64,000 nt of DNA from assembly GCA_963575745.1 (NCBI GenBank), contig CAUYUJ010000359.1, positions 433,370-497,369 of the forward strand. Reading direction: 5' to 3'. The notes under the pieces were generated by a model. It worked only from the letters and a program-made list of their open reading frames with translations. It was not told where the DNA came from and made no database searches. This document shows positions 10,263-22,265 of the stretch, piece by piece (positions within the stretch are counted from its first letter, which is position 1; each line of letters starts with the position of its first letter). This DNA is from Prorocentrum cordatum (taxonomy: Eukaryota > Sar > Dinophyceae > Prorocentrales > Prorocentraceae). The position numbers and the translations under genes were made by a program.

Positions 10263-10635
10263 TGCATCCCCCTGGTGGTGTGGTACCCCCCCGCTCTCGA
10301 TCGAGACATCTCCTATCCTCAGCTCGGAGAGGCACGGTGGACCTCCTCGCTGGAGGCTGGCACCACCGAGGTCCGCGAGACTTGCAACGCCCGCTCTGAA
10401 CCCTGGAAAGCATGCGCCGGGCGCAGGGTGGGCGCGTCATCGGGTCCTTTGCCCAGTTCCGAGGAGTCTTTCCGGGGCACGGAGCCCGAGCTCCGAAATC
10501 TGCGCGGACCGCACCTCCGAGCCTCCGCCCCAAGAGGCCCCCATGGGAGGCTCCCAGAGGCGCCGAGGAGGCCCCGAGAGGCCCTCAGAGGGGTCCCCTG
10601 GTGGTGCCTGGCGTCGCTTCTCCTTCGGGGATCTT

Positions 10636-10804
10636 CTGACCCGGGTCAATCCAGACCCGGGTCAGCAAGAAACCAAACAACTGCAATGCAGGAACAACGA
10701 ACTGCAACGCAGGTCTTCGCAAACCCGGGTCAGCCAGAGGGGGTCTTCGCAGGATCCTGCAGGATCCGGTGCCCTGGCTGACCCCCGTTTGCATCGACCC
10801 CCGC
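10636..10804. mobile_element. Inverted-repeat element I, copy 1
   Basis: Left end GACCCGGGTCAATCCAGACC then CGGGTCAG; right end CTGGCTGACCCCCGTTTGCATCGACCCCC. The ends are imperfect inverted repeats of ~28 bp. Internal GCAGGATCCTGCAGGATCC palindromes are shared with the copies at 12364-12524, 26170-26298, 39167-39238 and 39428-39525. Non-coding. Confidence 0.7.
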
Positions 10805-10995
10805 CGCGAAGCTCCCGACTCCCTCCCCCCCCGGCCCGGAGCCGGGGGAGGTGCTGCTGCCCGCCCTCGTCGCAGGCCTCCCCGTGCCCCCCCTCCATCG
10901 CGCCTATGGCGGGGCGGGAGCGCAGCTGCCGCCGCGCAGGCAGCACGGGCGGGCACGCGCACGGCCGCAGCAGCCCGTGGCGGCCTTCGGTCGCC

Positions 10996-11049
<54 letters not shown>

Positions 11050-11160
11050 GTCGACACGTCGTCGTCATCGTCGTCGTCGTCGTCTTCGTCGTTGTCGACA
11101 CGTCGTCGTCGAAATCGGCATCGTCATCGTCGTCATCGTCGTCGTCGACACTTCGTCGTC
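10996..11160. repeat. CGT/ACG microsatellite
   Basis: Interrupted GTC/CGT run on the plus strand, broken by CGACACGTCGTCGTC palindromic segments at 11051, 11095 and 11145. Confidence 0.92.
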
Positions 11161-11237
11161 GTGGTCCAAAGTTCGACACTCTGTCCGCTCCCCCCTTCCC
11201 CTCCCGCGAACTTGCTCGGCGTGCGAGGCGCGGCAAC

Positions 11238-11408
11238 TCGGGGATGGACAGAACCCCCTTTAGTAAAACGTGGTTTAGGGAAAACGACCTCGGGCCCAAA
11301 CCCGCCAGGCGCAAGCCTGGAAAATGACGACCGCGGCGCCCTTTCGAGAACTGAAAACGGACAATTCACTAATCGACGTGTCAGGGTGGGGGTTCTGTCC
11401 ACCCCCGA
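11238..11408. mobile_element. Inverted-repeat element S
   Basis: CGGGGATGGACAGAACCCCC at the left and GGGGGTTCTGTCCACCCCCG at the right form terminal inverted repeats of ~20 bp with two mismatches. The interior includes GCCAGGCGCAAGCCTGG, a hairpin. One copy seen. The right end also carries GTGTCAGGGT, found again at about 12915 (TTGTCAGGGTCGGGGTGG). Confidence 0.6.
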
Positions 11409-11698
11409 GCAACCAGAGGAGGGCCAGTTCTCGAGACAGCGGCTGCTCTCTCGCACCGCCCAGAGCCACTCACAGTCCGTTCCTGGGCCCCCTCCCAGGG
11501 TCCATCCGGAGCCGCTTGTCGGGGCGGGTCCGACCATGGCGACGAAAAGCCTCCAGGAGGTCCGATACTGGCCATCGCTCGAACGTCCATTCCCTGTGTT
11601 TTTTCGCAGAGGGCGCGAGGGCTTCTGAGAAGTCCCTCCGCCTTCAGGAAAGGCCCTCTCCTTCTCAGTTCCCCCCTCGCTCGCCGCCGACGGCTCCT

Positions 11699-11795
11699 AT
11701 CTCCTCCTCCTCCTCCTCCTCTTCCTCCTCCTCCTATCTCCCATCTCCTCCTCCTCCTCCTCCTCCTCCTCCTCCTCCTCCTCCTCCTTCTCACT
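11699..11795. repeat. CTC microsatellite
   Basis: Nearly pure CTC run with ATCTCC interruptions. It lies directly after an element H copy (11615-11700) and before another CTCGCTCGCCGCCGAA tail (11804-11820), so the microsatellite may have arisen inside an H element. Confidence 0.9.
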
Positions 11796-12108
11796 TCCCC
11801 CCCTCGCTCGCCGCCGAATCAAAAATCGGATTGATCGCATCGAGATGGACCCTGACGGCGGGAGCGCTAAGGCGCACTCCAGATCCGTTTGTAAAAGCGG
11901 ATCCGGCCGTGGCGAGGAGGAGGCTTCCGGAGGCCGAGAGCAGGGGCGGAGGAGGAGGAGGAGGAGGAGGAGACCGAGAGCACGGGCGAGAACCTCCAGG
12001 GAGGACCGCCTCTGCTTCGCCTGGACCTCCTCCGAGGCAAAAGCGGCCCGACGTCGCCACTGGCTCCGCCAAGGATCGGTGACTCCCAGAGGATGTGGTT
12101 TGCCGAGG

Positions 12109-12268
12109 GTGTGACTTCCAATCCAGGGCTGGACGTAAACATTGTTTTTCGTGTTGTTTCTCGTTTCGCTCTACCTGTTTTCCTGTACCTCCCTCCCAAA
12201 ACGAACAACAGAACACAGCCGAAGTCCAGCAAAGCAACCTTTAGGTCCAGCCCTGTTGCAACCCACAC
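12109..12268. mobile_element. Inverted-repeat element V
   Basis: Left GTGTGACTTCCAATCCAGGG then CTGGACGTAAA; right TTTAGGTCCAGCCCTGTTGC then AACCCACAC. The inverted repeats are ~30 bp with a few gaps; length 160 bp. The interior is less GC-rich than its surroundings (TTGTTTTTCGTGTTGTTTCTC), a usual sign of an inserted element. No target duplication was found. Confidence 0.6.
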
Positions 12269-12363
12269 CCCGGTCGGGGCGGGCGAGGACCTCGACCAGA
12301 GTTCTCCGCCGCGCCCCGAGGCTCGATGAGAACAACGTGGTGCCCCCCTAATATGGGGCTCCT

Positions 12364-12524
12364 GCTGACCCGGGTCAATCCAAGCCCGGGTCAGTCAGGC
12401 TTCGCAGGATCCTGCAAAATCCTGCAGGATACTGGGTGCTGGCCCCGGCCAGTGCAACTCTGGCTTTGCACGATCCGACAAGACCAGGCGCTCTGGCTGA
12501 CCCCCGTTTGCACAGACCCCGTCT
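12364..12524. mobile_element. Inverted-repeat element I, copy 2
   Basis: GCTGACCCGGGTCAATCCAA at the left and GGCTGACCCCCGTTTGCACAGACCCC at the right, with the shared internal GCAGGATCCTGCAAAATCC. Confidence 0.7.
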
Positions 12525-13302
12525 CAAAGCCCCCGACCATGGTAGGGCTGGGGGGTCAGGTCTGCATGACACCCCAAACGAACGTCAAAGGGCGCAACCA
12601 ACCTGCTCGGTCAAGCTGAAATTAATGCACCACACCTGGCGTCAAGCCACAACCTTGGACATAGCGAATGGCTGGATTTTCCACACCTTCGTCGGCTGAA
12701 CCAGCGGGGCGTTTGACCACCTTGACGTCCCTTTCTCTGGTGGTCCTGCAGAGGAAGGCGCTCTCTGACCCTCGGCCCTACTCTAGAGATCCGAAAAGGC
12801 ACCCCCAGGATAAGCACCCCGACAAGCGAAGCCGTTCGTAAACGCACCCGTGGAATGAATCGAACAGGGCTGGGCCGTTTAGTAAACGCCCAGGGCCGTC
12901 TAGTAAACGCCACTTGTCAGGGTCGGGGTGGCTTCCTTGCTACTCACACCACAGCCCCACCATTCGGGTCCCTTTCCACACCCGCTGAACGTCGACGAGA
13001 AAGAAGGCGACGCGCGGGGCCGGCACACGGCCACGGGCCTCTCGAAGTCCGCCGCGGGCGGCAGCGCGGCGGCGGCCGAGCTAGTCGGCGGTCGCCTGGC
13101 CGAGGCAGCAGCAGGAATAGAGGGGCCCAGGAATCGACACGAATCACAGGATTCCCCACATCTTCCTATACCTTGTGAGATTTCGTCTTCCCCCACTTCC
13201 CATGTTTCCCCTTCTCTTCGTTTGGAGTCAACGATCGTCCCCTCCTGAAGGAAGAAGGTCGAGTATCCGACGTCGGACCCCTTGCGCCTCCTTCAAATCT
13301 CT

Positions 13303-13509
13303 GGGCCTCCCAGATGGGGTCCGAATGGATGGGGTCGGAGGATCGCGCGCCGCATCGCCGACGCGTCGGCGATGCGGCTCGATGTGGAACCCAATTTTCC
13401 CCACGGCGACGGCGCCGATGCATCGCCGACGTCGTCGGTACATCGCCGGTGCATCGCCGATGCGGCACGATCCTCCGACCCCATCAAGTCGGAACCCATC
13501 TAGGAGACC
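13303..13509. mobile_element. Inverted-repeat element G, copy 2
   Basis: GGGCCTCCCAGATGGGGTCC at the left is matched by GGAACCCATCTAGGAGACC at the right. The interior is the same GCATCGCCGAT-type run as in the copies at 2.05 and 50.1 kb. A CTC microsatellite starts 12 bp beyond the right end. Confidence 0.72.
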
Positions 13510-13592
13510 TCGAACGTTTTGCTCCTCCTCCTCCTCCTCTTCCTCCTCCTCCTCCTCGACCGCCTTTTCCTCCTCATTTTCCCTCCTGTTAC

Positions 13593-13690
13593 CCGTCGCC
13601 CGTGAAGAAACACGCCGGCCAGGCGGCAAAAAAACTCGTGGACGGCCGCGGCCCGCCGTCGCGGCAGCCCCCAAAAAGCCGAGAGGGCTC
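13593..13690 (-). CDS. Exon-like fragment, function unknown
   Basis: The minus strand reads GALSAFWGLPRRR then AAAVHEFFCRLAGVFLHG, a balanced amino-acid mix in GC-rich codons, unlike the low-complexity frames around it. It ends at a possible donor (CGACGG/GTAACAGG) and sits between a CTC microsatellite (13521-13570) and an H element. No family is recognised. It may be a real exon, a gene fragment or chance. Confidence 0.25.
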
Positions 13691-15084
13691 CGCCGACCGA
13701 AAAGTCGGGCGAGCGAGGGGGGAAGTGAGCGGGGGGGGGGTGAAAAGGAGAAGGCCTTCTCAGTGGGCGGCGGGTCTTCTCAGGAACCCTCGCGTCTGTC
13801 AGTGTCGAAAACGCCATGATACCGCGCCCGCCCGAGACGCCGACTTGCACTGGCACGCCCGCGCGTCAGCGCGGCATGGGAAACGCGCTGGGTAGTCCTC
13901 AGTATTCAGCGCCACCTGGGCCGCATCGGTCGCGCCTGACTAATTGGCCGCTCTGCGCGCGAACCTGCGCGCGCCAGCGCGGCCGCCGCGATGCGCCAAC
14001 CATCGTCAAGGAGTCACTGCAATCGCCGCCGCATTGGGTTTTCTGCTAATTAAGTTGAGGGCGGGTGGACCGATAGCAGCGCGAACCGTGGGATTGACAA
14101 CTTCAAAATGTTTAAACATGAATTGCACCACGAATATTGCACAACCTGGATACCGCCACACATGTAGCACAATATGGAGGACACCACGAAAATTCACCTC
14201 CTTTCTAAAAGAAGAAGAGGCTCTACCCCCCCCTTCCCCCCCCCACACACACACGCTGGAGTTAACGATATCCCCATGGGGTATTGCGACGTCATAACAA
14301 TTCCACGCGCTCGTCCATCCTACCTGCGAAAACTTTCCCAGCCAAACCGACGTCGACCCCCCGCCATCCTCTGCGACAAATACGAGGCGCGCGCACTTCT
14401 GCGTCTCAGGAAAGCAAATTCCAGTAATCCCCTGTAAATGATACCACGCAGTCATCGCGCGCGTGCCCACGCCTAAATCGTGCCAGACACAACGTGTTTG
14501 CAAACATTTCAACATAGAAACCGAAAAACAAACCGAAAGGTTCGGCGACGCAGAATTTGCAAATTTCCTGTCCGCGCGCTCGTGCTAAAGCCATGCAGAA
14601 ACCATAAGGATCTCATGGTTCTGCCAAGTCCAGCGATTTCATGTCACTGCGCGGTGCGCCAGCGATACTCCCGTCATGCGCCGAAAGCGCGAATCCCTTG
14701 CAACAAATACCACGCGGGCCACGCGCGCGCACCGCCGCGCGCGCATGATCACTTTGACGGATTTGTTGAACTCCCGTGCGTGCGAATTTCCTGTTCAACC
14801 TTGTCAGCATCACTGCGGTCACTTGCCTCATCGACAGATGGTCATCAACATCGTCCACGTGTTTGACGTCATTGGCACCGTTATCGTTCGTGCCGCCGTC
14901 CTACTGAACATCATCGGCGCTGGTGCCATTTTCGTCATGGTCGCAGACGTTGCCGACGTCATCTTGTCATCGCGCACGTCCGAGTATCGTCGCTATGATC
15001 ACCTTCATCATCGACTCACGGTGACGAGCACCGGCAGTGAGGATGTCGTCATCGGTGGCGCCGCCGTCCCCCGCATCATGAGAC

Positions 15085-15255
15085 TTGCCAAACAGCTTGC
15101 GGGTGGGAGGGTGGGATGTTTGCGCGAGCAGTGGAGATGACGACTTCAAGTTAAGCAGAGCGTATTAAACAACATAGCTTGCACCTCGTAGGTTGCACTA
15201 CGTATACTGCAGCACAAACATGTCACAACATATATTACACCACATAGATTCTCCG
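15085..15255 (+). repeat. Repeat L, copy 1 (TTGCAC-ACATAG units)
   Basis: AGTTGCGGGTG-like start, GGGATGTTTGCGCGAGCAGTGGAG, then AT-richer units TTGCACC..GTAGGTTGCACTACGTA..ACAACATATATT. The copy at 16770-16990 matches through the same sequence of segments; a shorter relative lies at 14095-14180, and a reverse remnant at about 54210-54310. Non-coding. Confidence 0.65.
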
Positions 15256-15399
15256 ATCTCTTTTAAAGAAGAAGGTCGGTTCTATGTCCTTCCCCCCGGA
15301 TTTAAAGAACCCCCCTTTTCGTATTGCAATGTACACGTTGTGCCCCATCATCCATCCTAACCAAGATTTCATACTATCCGGCCAAGCCGGTATCGACCC

Positions 15400-16140
15400 C
15401 CTCCTTCGGCTTCTTAGCAACAAATAGTATGCGCGTGCACTCGTTCATCAAATACCACAAGGTCCAACAATACCTCGCGCAAAAATATGACGAAGTGCGC
15501 GCGCGCGCGTCGTCGCGGGCGCATGCCGGAATCCGTCAAAAAGCTTCGGTTTCGGAAAGATTTTAATATCGAGTTACCAACAGACATACAAAACGACCGG
15601 GTTTCGCAACACTGGTGTTCTAAAAAATAATACGCGCATACTCTTGCCAAAACTAGAAGAAACCATCAGTTTTCACTATTGCGAGGACATGCTACCAAAG
15701 AGGCTTCGCGCGCGCGCGCATGTCGAAATCGTTCGAACGCCCGTGTGCGCGTGCCGTCGCGAGAACTCTTTGGACAACCTTCGTTTTCGGACGGATTTCA
15801 AAATCGAATGCAACAAAAACACCGGGTTTCGCAACACTGGTGCTCTAAAAAATGCGCGCGTGTCCTTGCGAAATCTCAAAGAAATTCTAGGTTTTTCGCA
15901 ATTTCCGGAACATGCTACCAAACGGGCTTCGCGCGCGCATGTCGAAATCGTTCGAACGCCCGTGCGCGCGTGCCGTCGCGAGAATCCTTTGCAACAAATA
16001 TGACGAAATGCACGCGCGCGCGTCGTCCCGCGCGCATGCCGAAATCTAGGGAAAACCTTTATTTTCGGACGGATTTCAAAATCAAGTGCCCAAAAAAACA
16101 TTAAAAACATGGTTTCACAATACTGACTTTCAACAAAAGC
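15400..16140 (+). repeat. Tandem repeat M with (GC)n-alternating cores
   Basis: Units contain CGGGTTTCGCAACACTGG (15598, 15829, diverged at 16108), GCGCGCGCATGTCGAAATCG (15710, 15931) and TTTTCGGACGGATTTCAAAATC. Spacing is 231 and 279 bp. Each unit has long alternating CGCG runs that could adopt Z-form. The same family, in reverse orientation, lies at 53400-54000. Non-coding. Confidence 0.75.
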
Positions 16141-16155
16141 GTGCGCGCGCGATCT

Positions 16156-16735
16156 TGAGTCGTCGTCGTCGTCGTCGTCACCGCCGTCGTCCTGTCTTTC
16201 CTCGTCGTCGTCGTCGTCGTTCTCTTTGGTGTCGTCGTTGTTTCGGTCGTCGTTGTCGTCGTCGTCGTCCGTCCTCCTCCCTCGTCGTCGTCGTCGTCCC
16301 TCGTTGGCGACGTCGTCGTCGTCCCTCCTATTTGGTCGTCATCGTCGTCGTCGTCTTCCCTCCTCCCTCGTCGTTGTCATCGTCGGCGTGGCCGTCCTCC
16401 CTCCTTCTTCGTCATTCGCGTCGTCGCCGTCATCCTTCCTCCCTTGTCGTTGTCGTCGTTGTCGCCGTCGTCGTCCGCCCTCCTCACTCGTCGTCGTCGT
16501 CTTCGTTGGCGACGTCGTCGTCGTCGTCTTCGTCGTCGTCGTCGCCGTCGTCGGCGTCTTTCGCGTCGTCGTCGTCGTCGTCGGCGTCGTCGTCGGCGTT
16601 GTCATTGTCGTCGTCGTCGTCGGTGTCGTCGTCGTTGTCGTCGTCGAAATCGTCGGAGTCGCCGTCGGTGTCGTCGTAATCGTCGTCGGCGTCGTCGTCG
16701 TTGTCGCTGTCGTCGTCGGCGTCGGTGCCGCTGCC
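16156..16735. repeat. Long interrupted GTC/CGT microsatellite
   Basis: About 580 bp made almost entirely of CGT, with CCTCC interruptions. Frames read poly-S/R/V or poly-D/T and are not genes. Confidence 0.93.
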
Positions 16736-16769
16736 AAATGCAATTTGGCACCTACCGTCACGGTCCCAA

Positions 16770-17052
16770 GAGGTCGTGCGACCAAGTTGCGGGTGAGAGG
16801 GCGGGATGCTTGCACGAGCAGTGGAGAGGACAGCTTCAAGACAATCAAAAGCTTCAAGACAATCAAAATGAATTGCACAACATAGATCGCACCACATAGC
16901 TCCAACCATTGTATAATACAGCACGTAGCTTGCACCACACATAGAACAACACATATATTGCACAACGTGGATCGAAACACACATACTGCATCACGCACAT
17001 ACATACATACATACACACATACAACCATGTATATATATATATATATACACAT
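16770..17052 (+). repeat. Repeat L, copy 2, followed by ACAT/TATA microsatellite
   Basis: GTTGCGGGTGAGAGGGCGGGA, then ATTGCACAACATAGATCGCACC and related units to 16990, then ATAC/ACAC repeats and a TATATATA run (17030-17052). Confidence 0.7.
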
Positions 17053-17319
17053 GCATACACACATATATAGCCCAACGTCACAGGGATGGCATCACCTATA
17101 TTGCACACATTCGTTTGCTAAGGGCACACTGTTTGGGGTCCACGCTGGCTAACACTCCGTGTATGCGTACATGTACACAAGCCTGCTTCTGTAACTGCAT
17201 GCTGCACACCAATACGTATGATGCTGAGAAGTTAAACAAATAAACATCAGGGGAGAGAGGGGACAATGAAACAAAGGGACCCAGAAGGATAGAGAGAGGG
17301 ATGGGAGAATGGTGCAGAG

Positions 17320-17400
17320 AAAGAACGGGAGAGAGCGAGAGGGAGGGAGAGAGAGAGAGAGAGAGAAAAAGAGAGAGAGAGACAGACAGACAGAGACACG
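17320..17400. repeat. GAGA/GACA microsatellite
   Basis: GAGAGAGAGAGA with GACAGACAGACA at its right end. Confidence 0.9.
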
Positions 17401-17839
17401 GATGGTCTGAAGGCAACCCAAACGCACGACGTCGAAGGCCGCACGAACCACCGCGACCGAAGCAGGAAAGCTGGGGGCCTCGTCCTGCTGCATCCCGCGT
17501 TCCACGGCGCCATCACGGTGGAAAGAAAGTTCATTATCTGGCTGAAACATCTCGGCGCCGATTGTCTTTCTGGCATGCCCCCCCCTGGAGGCGGACCCGA
17601 GGGACCGTCATCGCGGACATCGGCGCGGGGGCGACGCGGTCGGCATGCCTCGCCCATGCTATATTGCTGGTGCATATTGTCGTTGCTTGTCGTCGTCTTC
17701 GTTTCTGTCAGTCCTGACTCTTGTTTCCTGTGGCCTCTCTCTTCCTCAACCAACCAGCTCTTCCATTGTCTCCTAGAGGTCGCTCACCAATGGAACCCGC
17801 AGGGTCGGAAAAAACATCACCTTGCGGGGTCCCTCAATT

Positions 17840-18000
17840 TCCATATGGACGCCGCCCAACAATCAAGGGAGCAAAAGAACCCTCCAAAGACGCCAGACGG
17901 GAACCCAAGACACCCAAGAATGGCCCCAAATGGCTTCAAGGCGGCCTTACAAAACACAAATACAACCAAAAGAGGGGGCCCAGGACGCTCTGATATTGCA
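17840..18000 (+). repeat. CCAAGANGGCC-rich block R2
   Basis: CCTCCAAAGACGCC, CCCAAGACACCCAAGAATGGCC and GCCCAGGACGC form a decayed block of the same motif as R1. Confidence 0.5.
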
Positions 18001-18640
18001 ACGAAAAATTGGGAGAATTCGCGTTTCAAAGTTTTGTGAATTTCCGTCTCTATTCCCACGATGTGCCAAGAGGACCCCAATCCGAGTCTCTGGATACCTT
18101 ACTCTACTGACAATGCCGCACGCAATTATCCGTATGTGTTTTCCGCACGATCCAGATGCGCTCCCAATCGGTTGTTCCTTGCTACCCCTGCAGACTACCA
18201 GAAATTGTCCTGACAACTCCATGGGGAATCACGGGTGTTGCCCCGCATGGCCTCAAACATGGAGCCCATCAGCAGACTGACTTGGGCCCCATCCCCCCCC
18301 AACTGGGCCAGACGGTCCCAAGACGACAGAGTTGGTTTACGGCCTCGTCCAGACACGCTGGACGGCCGAAGTACGTTCCTAAATGGCACGAACACCTCCC
18401 TTGGAGGTACCATGCCCTCCGAGACGGCAACACACAGCCGAGCCTCAAACAAACACCCACATGGTCTCAAAATATTCATCCAAGGGGACTAATCCCACCA
18501 GACTTCTGGACGCAGGTAGTCTAACGAGATCCCTGTCCCTCTTCAAAAAAAAAAAAAACTCTTCCCCTACGGGAAGGGGTTTGTCCCTCCCCCACACCCC
18601 CTCCCCTGGACTTTTCTGGGAATTCCGAGAAGTGTGAAGG
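18000..18640. other. No recognisable feature
   Basis: Mixed-composition sequence with an A13 run at 18546-18558 and no credible gene. Short open frames exist on both strands; none has motifs or balanced composition over more than ~40 codons. Confidence 0.5.
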
Positions 18641-18905
18641 CGTCCAAAACGGCCTCGGCGAGGAAGTCCAAATCATTGGTTGTACTATGGTTTTGGCCCC
18701 ATTTTGGCCTCTTTGGTGGGGGGGCTGAACGTTACACCATTTCCTCCTTCGATCGATGGCATTCAAGATGGCCCCTGGAGGCCTTCCAGGGCTCCCGAAA
18801 GGGCTCCAAGAGAGCCCAAAGAGGGCCCCAAGACCCCTAAGAGCCCAGAGCGAGCTCCAATACCTTCCCAAAGAGCCCCAGGAGAGCTCCACGAGGCGAT
18901 TTTGA
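18640..18905 (+). repeat. CCAAGANGGCC-rich block R3
   Basis: GTCCAAAACGGCC, CAAGATGGCCCC, CCAAGAGAGCCC and CCAAGACCCC repeats on the plus strand, running into a CTC microsatellite at 18910-18935. Confidence 0.6.
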
Positions 18906-19092
18906 GGGTCCTCGTCCTCGTCCTCCTCCTCCTCTTCCCCTCGCGGCCCCCAGGGATGGTCCGAAGGGGCCTTCAAAGGCCAACCCTTTGCTCCCAGAGA
19001 TCTCTCGGTTCACCCCGGTTGCCCGTTTTGTTTCCCTAGATGTGTCTCTTCGTCCTTTTTCCCGTCATCTCTCATGGGCAGGGTTTCTGAAT

Positions 19093-19235
19093 GGGCTGGT
19101 GGGGATATTTTTTGGTCGCAGCCGCAAGCGAAGGCGCCGGTGGCGTCACAGGTCGGCTCGGGATGCCAACGGAACTAATTGCCTAGCACGCGCGCAGGCA
19201 ACAGCAGGGCTGGTGGGGATATTTTTTTGGTTGGC
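19093..19235. repeat. Direct repeat GGGCTGGTGGGGATATTTTTT
   Basis: The 20-base segment GGGCTGGTGGGGATATTTTT occurs at 19093 and 19207. The 19240-19900 segment after it shows nothing further that I can identify. Confidence 0.7.
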
Positions 19236-20094
19236 GGCTCCAGGACAACGGTCAAGAAGCGGGATAAACGTCTGGGGCGCAGAACGTAGATAATTGGCCG
19301 CAGTGGCGCGTAGGCCGCATGTGCGAGTGCACGTGCCAGGGACAAAATGACCCTCATTAGAGGTGACCGGTTCAAGCATCCCAGCTGGTGGGTATACTCG
19401 CAGCGTGAAGAATTGGATGCCTAAAACCAAGTGGAACAACGATTACGTCCGACGATTAAGACTGTTCGGCCCGCGGGCAATGACAGATCGTGGCCGCTAC
19501 CATTCTCGTCCTGGTCATGTGTTCGACTGTCCGTGGCCCGGGAATGGCCCTGGAGGCCGAACGCTATCTTTCGTTGGCCGGATGCGTCTGGGCACTGGGT
19601 GCTTTGGTAATGAAAATGTGTGTCGCGAGCCAAACGCGCACGGATATGCCTGCTGGCTGAGATCTTACGCCATCTGTTGATGAAACGCACTCTGCGGCCC
19701 GGCATCGCCCGCCCTCGTGCCGAGCACGCCACGATTGTCAAACATCAGCCGCGAAAAACCTGGGCCATTATGTGCACACTCTGGCTGCGTTGCCCCAAGA
19801 AGCCTGTATCCGGGAACGCGCTGGATGAGGTCAGCACGCACACAAACCATCCAAGGCCACATCGCGATCTTTGGCCAGTCGCTCAGTACCTCTTAAACCC
19901 GGGCCAGCTGAGGGTGGAAACGTGAGCCCGAGGAAGGACCCAACCATATTTAGCTGCGAATCGCGAGGCAGGTGGGACGAAATATGGGGGGCCGACGAGG
20001 GGGCTGCGGCGTGGACGGGGGGAACAAAAACTGACGCGGGCGAGCGTTTTTTATATGAAAACAAATATTTTTTTCTGGTTTGGCCTGAGCCCCG

Positions 20095-20750
20095 CGCGCG
20101 GCCAAATAGGCGTCGGGCTCACGCGGACTCTTCCACCGGGTCTTCAGTGGAACTCGCTGCGAGGCAACGAGAAGTGCAACGGGTGTGCCAATTTGGGCGT
20201 CGGGCGCATGCAGACCCTGCCACCGGGGCCTTCGGTAGAACTCCCACACGAGACAACGAACCGTGTGAGGGGTGCGTCGAAACGAACGTCAATCGCATGC
20301 CGACTTTGCCACTGGGTCGTCGGTGGGACTACCTATGGGGCCATGGGCCGTGTGAGAAGTGCGCCAACATGGGCGTCGGGCGCGTGCGGACCTGCCACTG
20401 GGACCTTCGGCGGAGCTCTGTATGGGACCACGAACCGCGTGAGCAGCGTGCCGAAACGGGCGTCGGGCGCATGCGTACCGTGCCATTGGTCCCTTTCGAT
20501 GGAACCCCCCATGGGGCCACGAACCGTGCGAAACGTGCGCCAAAAGTGGGCGCCAGGCGCGCACGGACCCTGCCAGTGGGACCAGTATGGGGCCACGAAC
20601 CGTGTGGAGGGTGTGCCGCAACGGTGCGCACGCGGGGAGCAAAGGCACGGTGCTGACGATGGCGATGATGATGTGGCGTTCGGTCGAACTCCTTCTGGGA
20701 CCACGGAGCGTGCGAGGAGTGTGCAAAAACACGCGGACGGCGAAAGCACG
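20095..20750 (+). repeat. ~87-bp minisatellite, about seven copies
   Basis: The start GGCGTCGGGC(G/T)C occurs at 20109, 20196, (20285 diverged), 20372, 20459 and 20549, spacing 87-90 bp, then more diverged units to 20750. Each unit carries CTGCCAC(T/C)GGG and GGGCCACGAACCGTGTGA. Because 87 is 29 codons, frames stay open through the array and give a 29-residue periodic peptide; composition and the lack of a conserved frame argue that this is not a protein gene. Confidence 0.85.
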
Positions 20751-21734
20751 AATGGGACGAGGGCGGACTGGGAAGTGGAGGGCGTTCCACGAAGCTGGCC
20801 CTCATGATGGTGATGGTTCTCATGATGTGGATGATGGCGATAGCGGTGGCGATGACGACGATGATGACGATGCGAACGGTGACGGCGACACGCGTAGAAG
20901 AGGAGGCAGGTTCGGGGGGAAAGGGAAAAGAGGATAAGGAAGATATGAACGGAGGAGGAGAGGGCGCGGGGCGCTGTCTCGTCAAAGCGAGGACCGAACA
21001 CAACGGGATTGTTGGGAACAGGATCGTTCCACGTGGCTCCCAAACCCAGGTCAACAAGGTGAGACTGGGTGGCCCGAACAACTTGGGGTCTTAAACTAAC
21101 GAGACGACGCAAAACAAATTGGGCCCGCTGGAAAAAACAAAAAAACGGTCGACGAGGCGCCCGTGTTCCACAACGACTTGGGGTCGCCCCGAAACGAAGC
21201 CTGGCGCGCCCCGCCCGCGCAAACCAATCCAATCCTGGCATCGCAAAGCGAATTACCCGGTGACGTGCCCAACCCATTCGCATCAAGTGACGACAGGAGT
21301 TGTCCGAAGGTGCCAGGGCAATGGCCGCGCGGGCGCCATTGGCAACTATTGGCAAGACAACAGCGACAGAACAACAAGCGAATGCAACACATTGAGGAAA
21401 ACATGGGGGCGAGAACGAAGGCCCAAAAAAACAAATGCGCGGGTGGCCGAACCGTCAGCGCGGCAGCAGCCGGTGACAGGGGGCAGAAGACGACGACAAA
21501 AGTGACGGGAAGGGACGACATGGTGCTGCTTGTCGGTGGCGCGCTAAAAATGCAGCGTTGCCTGAACCATGTCCCCGCGGCGCTCGAACTAATGGTTAAA
21601 CCTGCTTATCGTTCGTGAAAGAAGCGGGAAAAAACCCACCTCGCCCGACAGTTTCTCCGCGTCCGTCCTGGCGACCCCGGAACCCGAAACAACTCTCAGG
21701 TAACAGAGAAAAAGGCGCAACCCTGCTGGACCAC

Positions 21735-22265
21735 GCCAATTGCGAGGTCTCCTGGTGGTCCGCGTAAAACGTCACTCCGCTGCACCCCCCAGCGGCCCTC
21801 GAAAAACGCGAACGTTTCGCAAATCGCAACCGCCCAGGGACAGCAATGTCCTCTGGTGGTCAGCGCAAGACGTCACTCCGCTGCACCACCAAGGAGCCCA
21901 TCGGAAAAACAAACTCGCCAATCGCAGCGCCTCTGGGATGGCGAGGTATCCTGGTGGTCCGCGTAAAACGTGGCTCCGCTGTACCGCCCAAGAACCTTCG
22001 CAAACGGCGCATGTCGCAGTCCCACAGGGATGGCGAAGTTTCCTGGCGGTCCGCGTTGGACGTCGCTCCGCTGCACGCTCCGATCGCCCCGAAAATTGCG
22101 ATGATTTTGCGGCTCGCACATCGCAACCCCCAAGGATGGCGAGGTTTCCTGGCGGTTTGCGTGGGGCGCCACTCTGGCGCGCCCCCGGCAACTTTGCGGA
22201 TCGCAGCCTCGCAAGGATGGCGAAGTGCCCCGGCGGTCCGCGCAGGACGTCGCCCCGCGGCCGGG
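21735..22265 (+). repeat. ~80-107-bp minisatellite, six copies
   Basis: Segments like CCTGGTGGTCCGCGTAAAACGTCACTCCGCTGCACC occur at about 21750, 21852, 21948, 22041, 22148 and 22227. Each unit also has GGATGGCGA and ATCGCA. Copies are diverged. A GAG run follows (22287-22313). Non-coding. Confidence 0.8.

Noticed and set aside
16997-17052. TATA-rich promoter
   Set aside because: It is a TA/ACAT microsatellite at the end of repeat L with no gene downstream.
18700-18720. Dinoflagellate spliced-leader sequence (CCATTTTGGC context)
   Set aside because: Only CCCCATTTTGGCC is shared; the rest of the leader does not match. No other site was seen.
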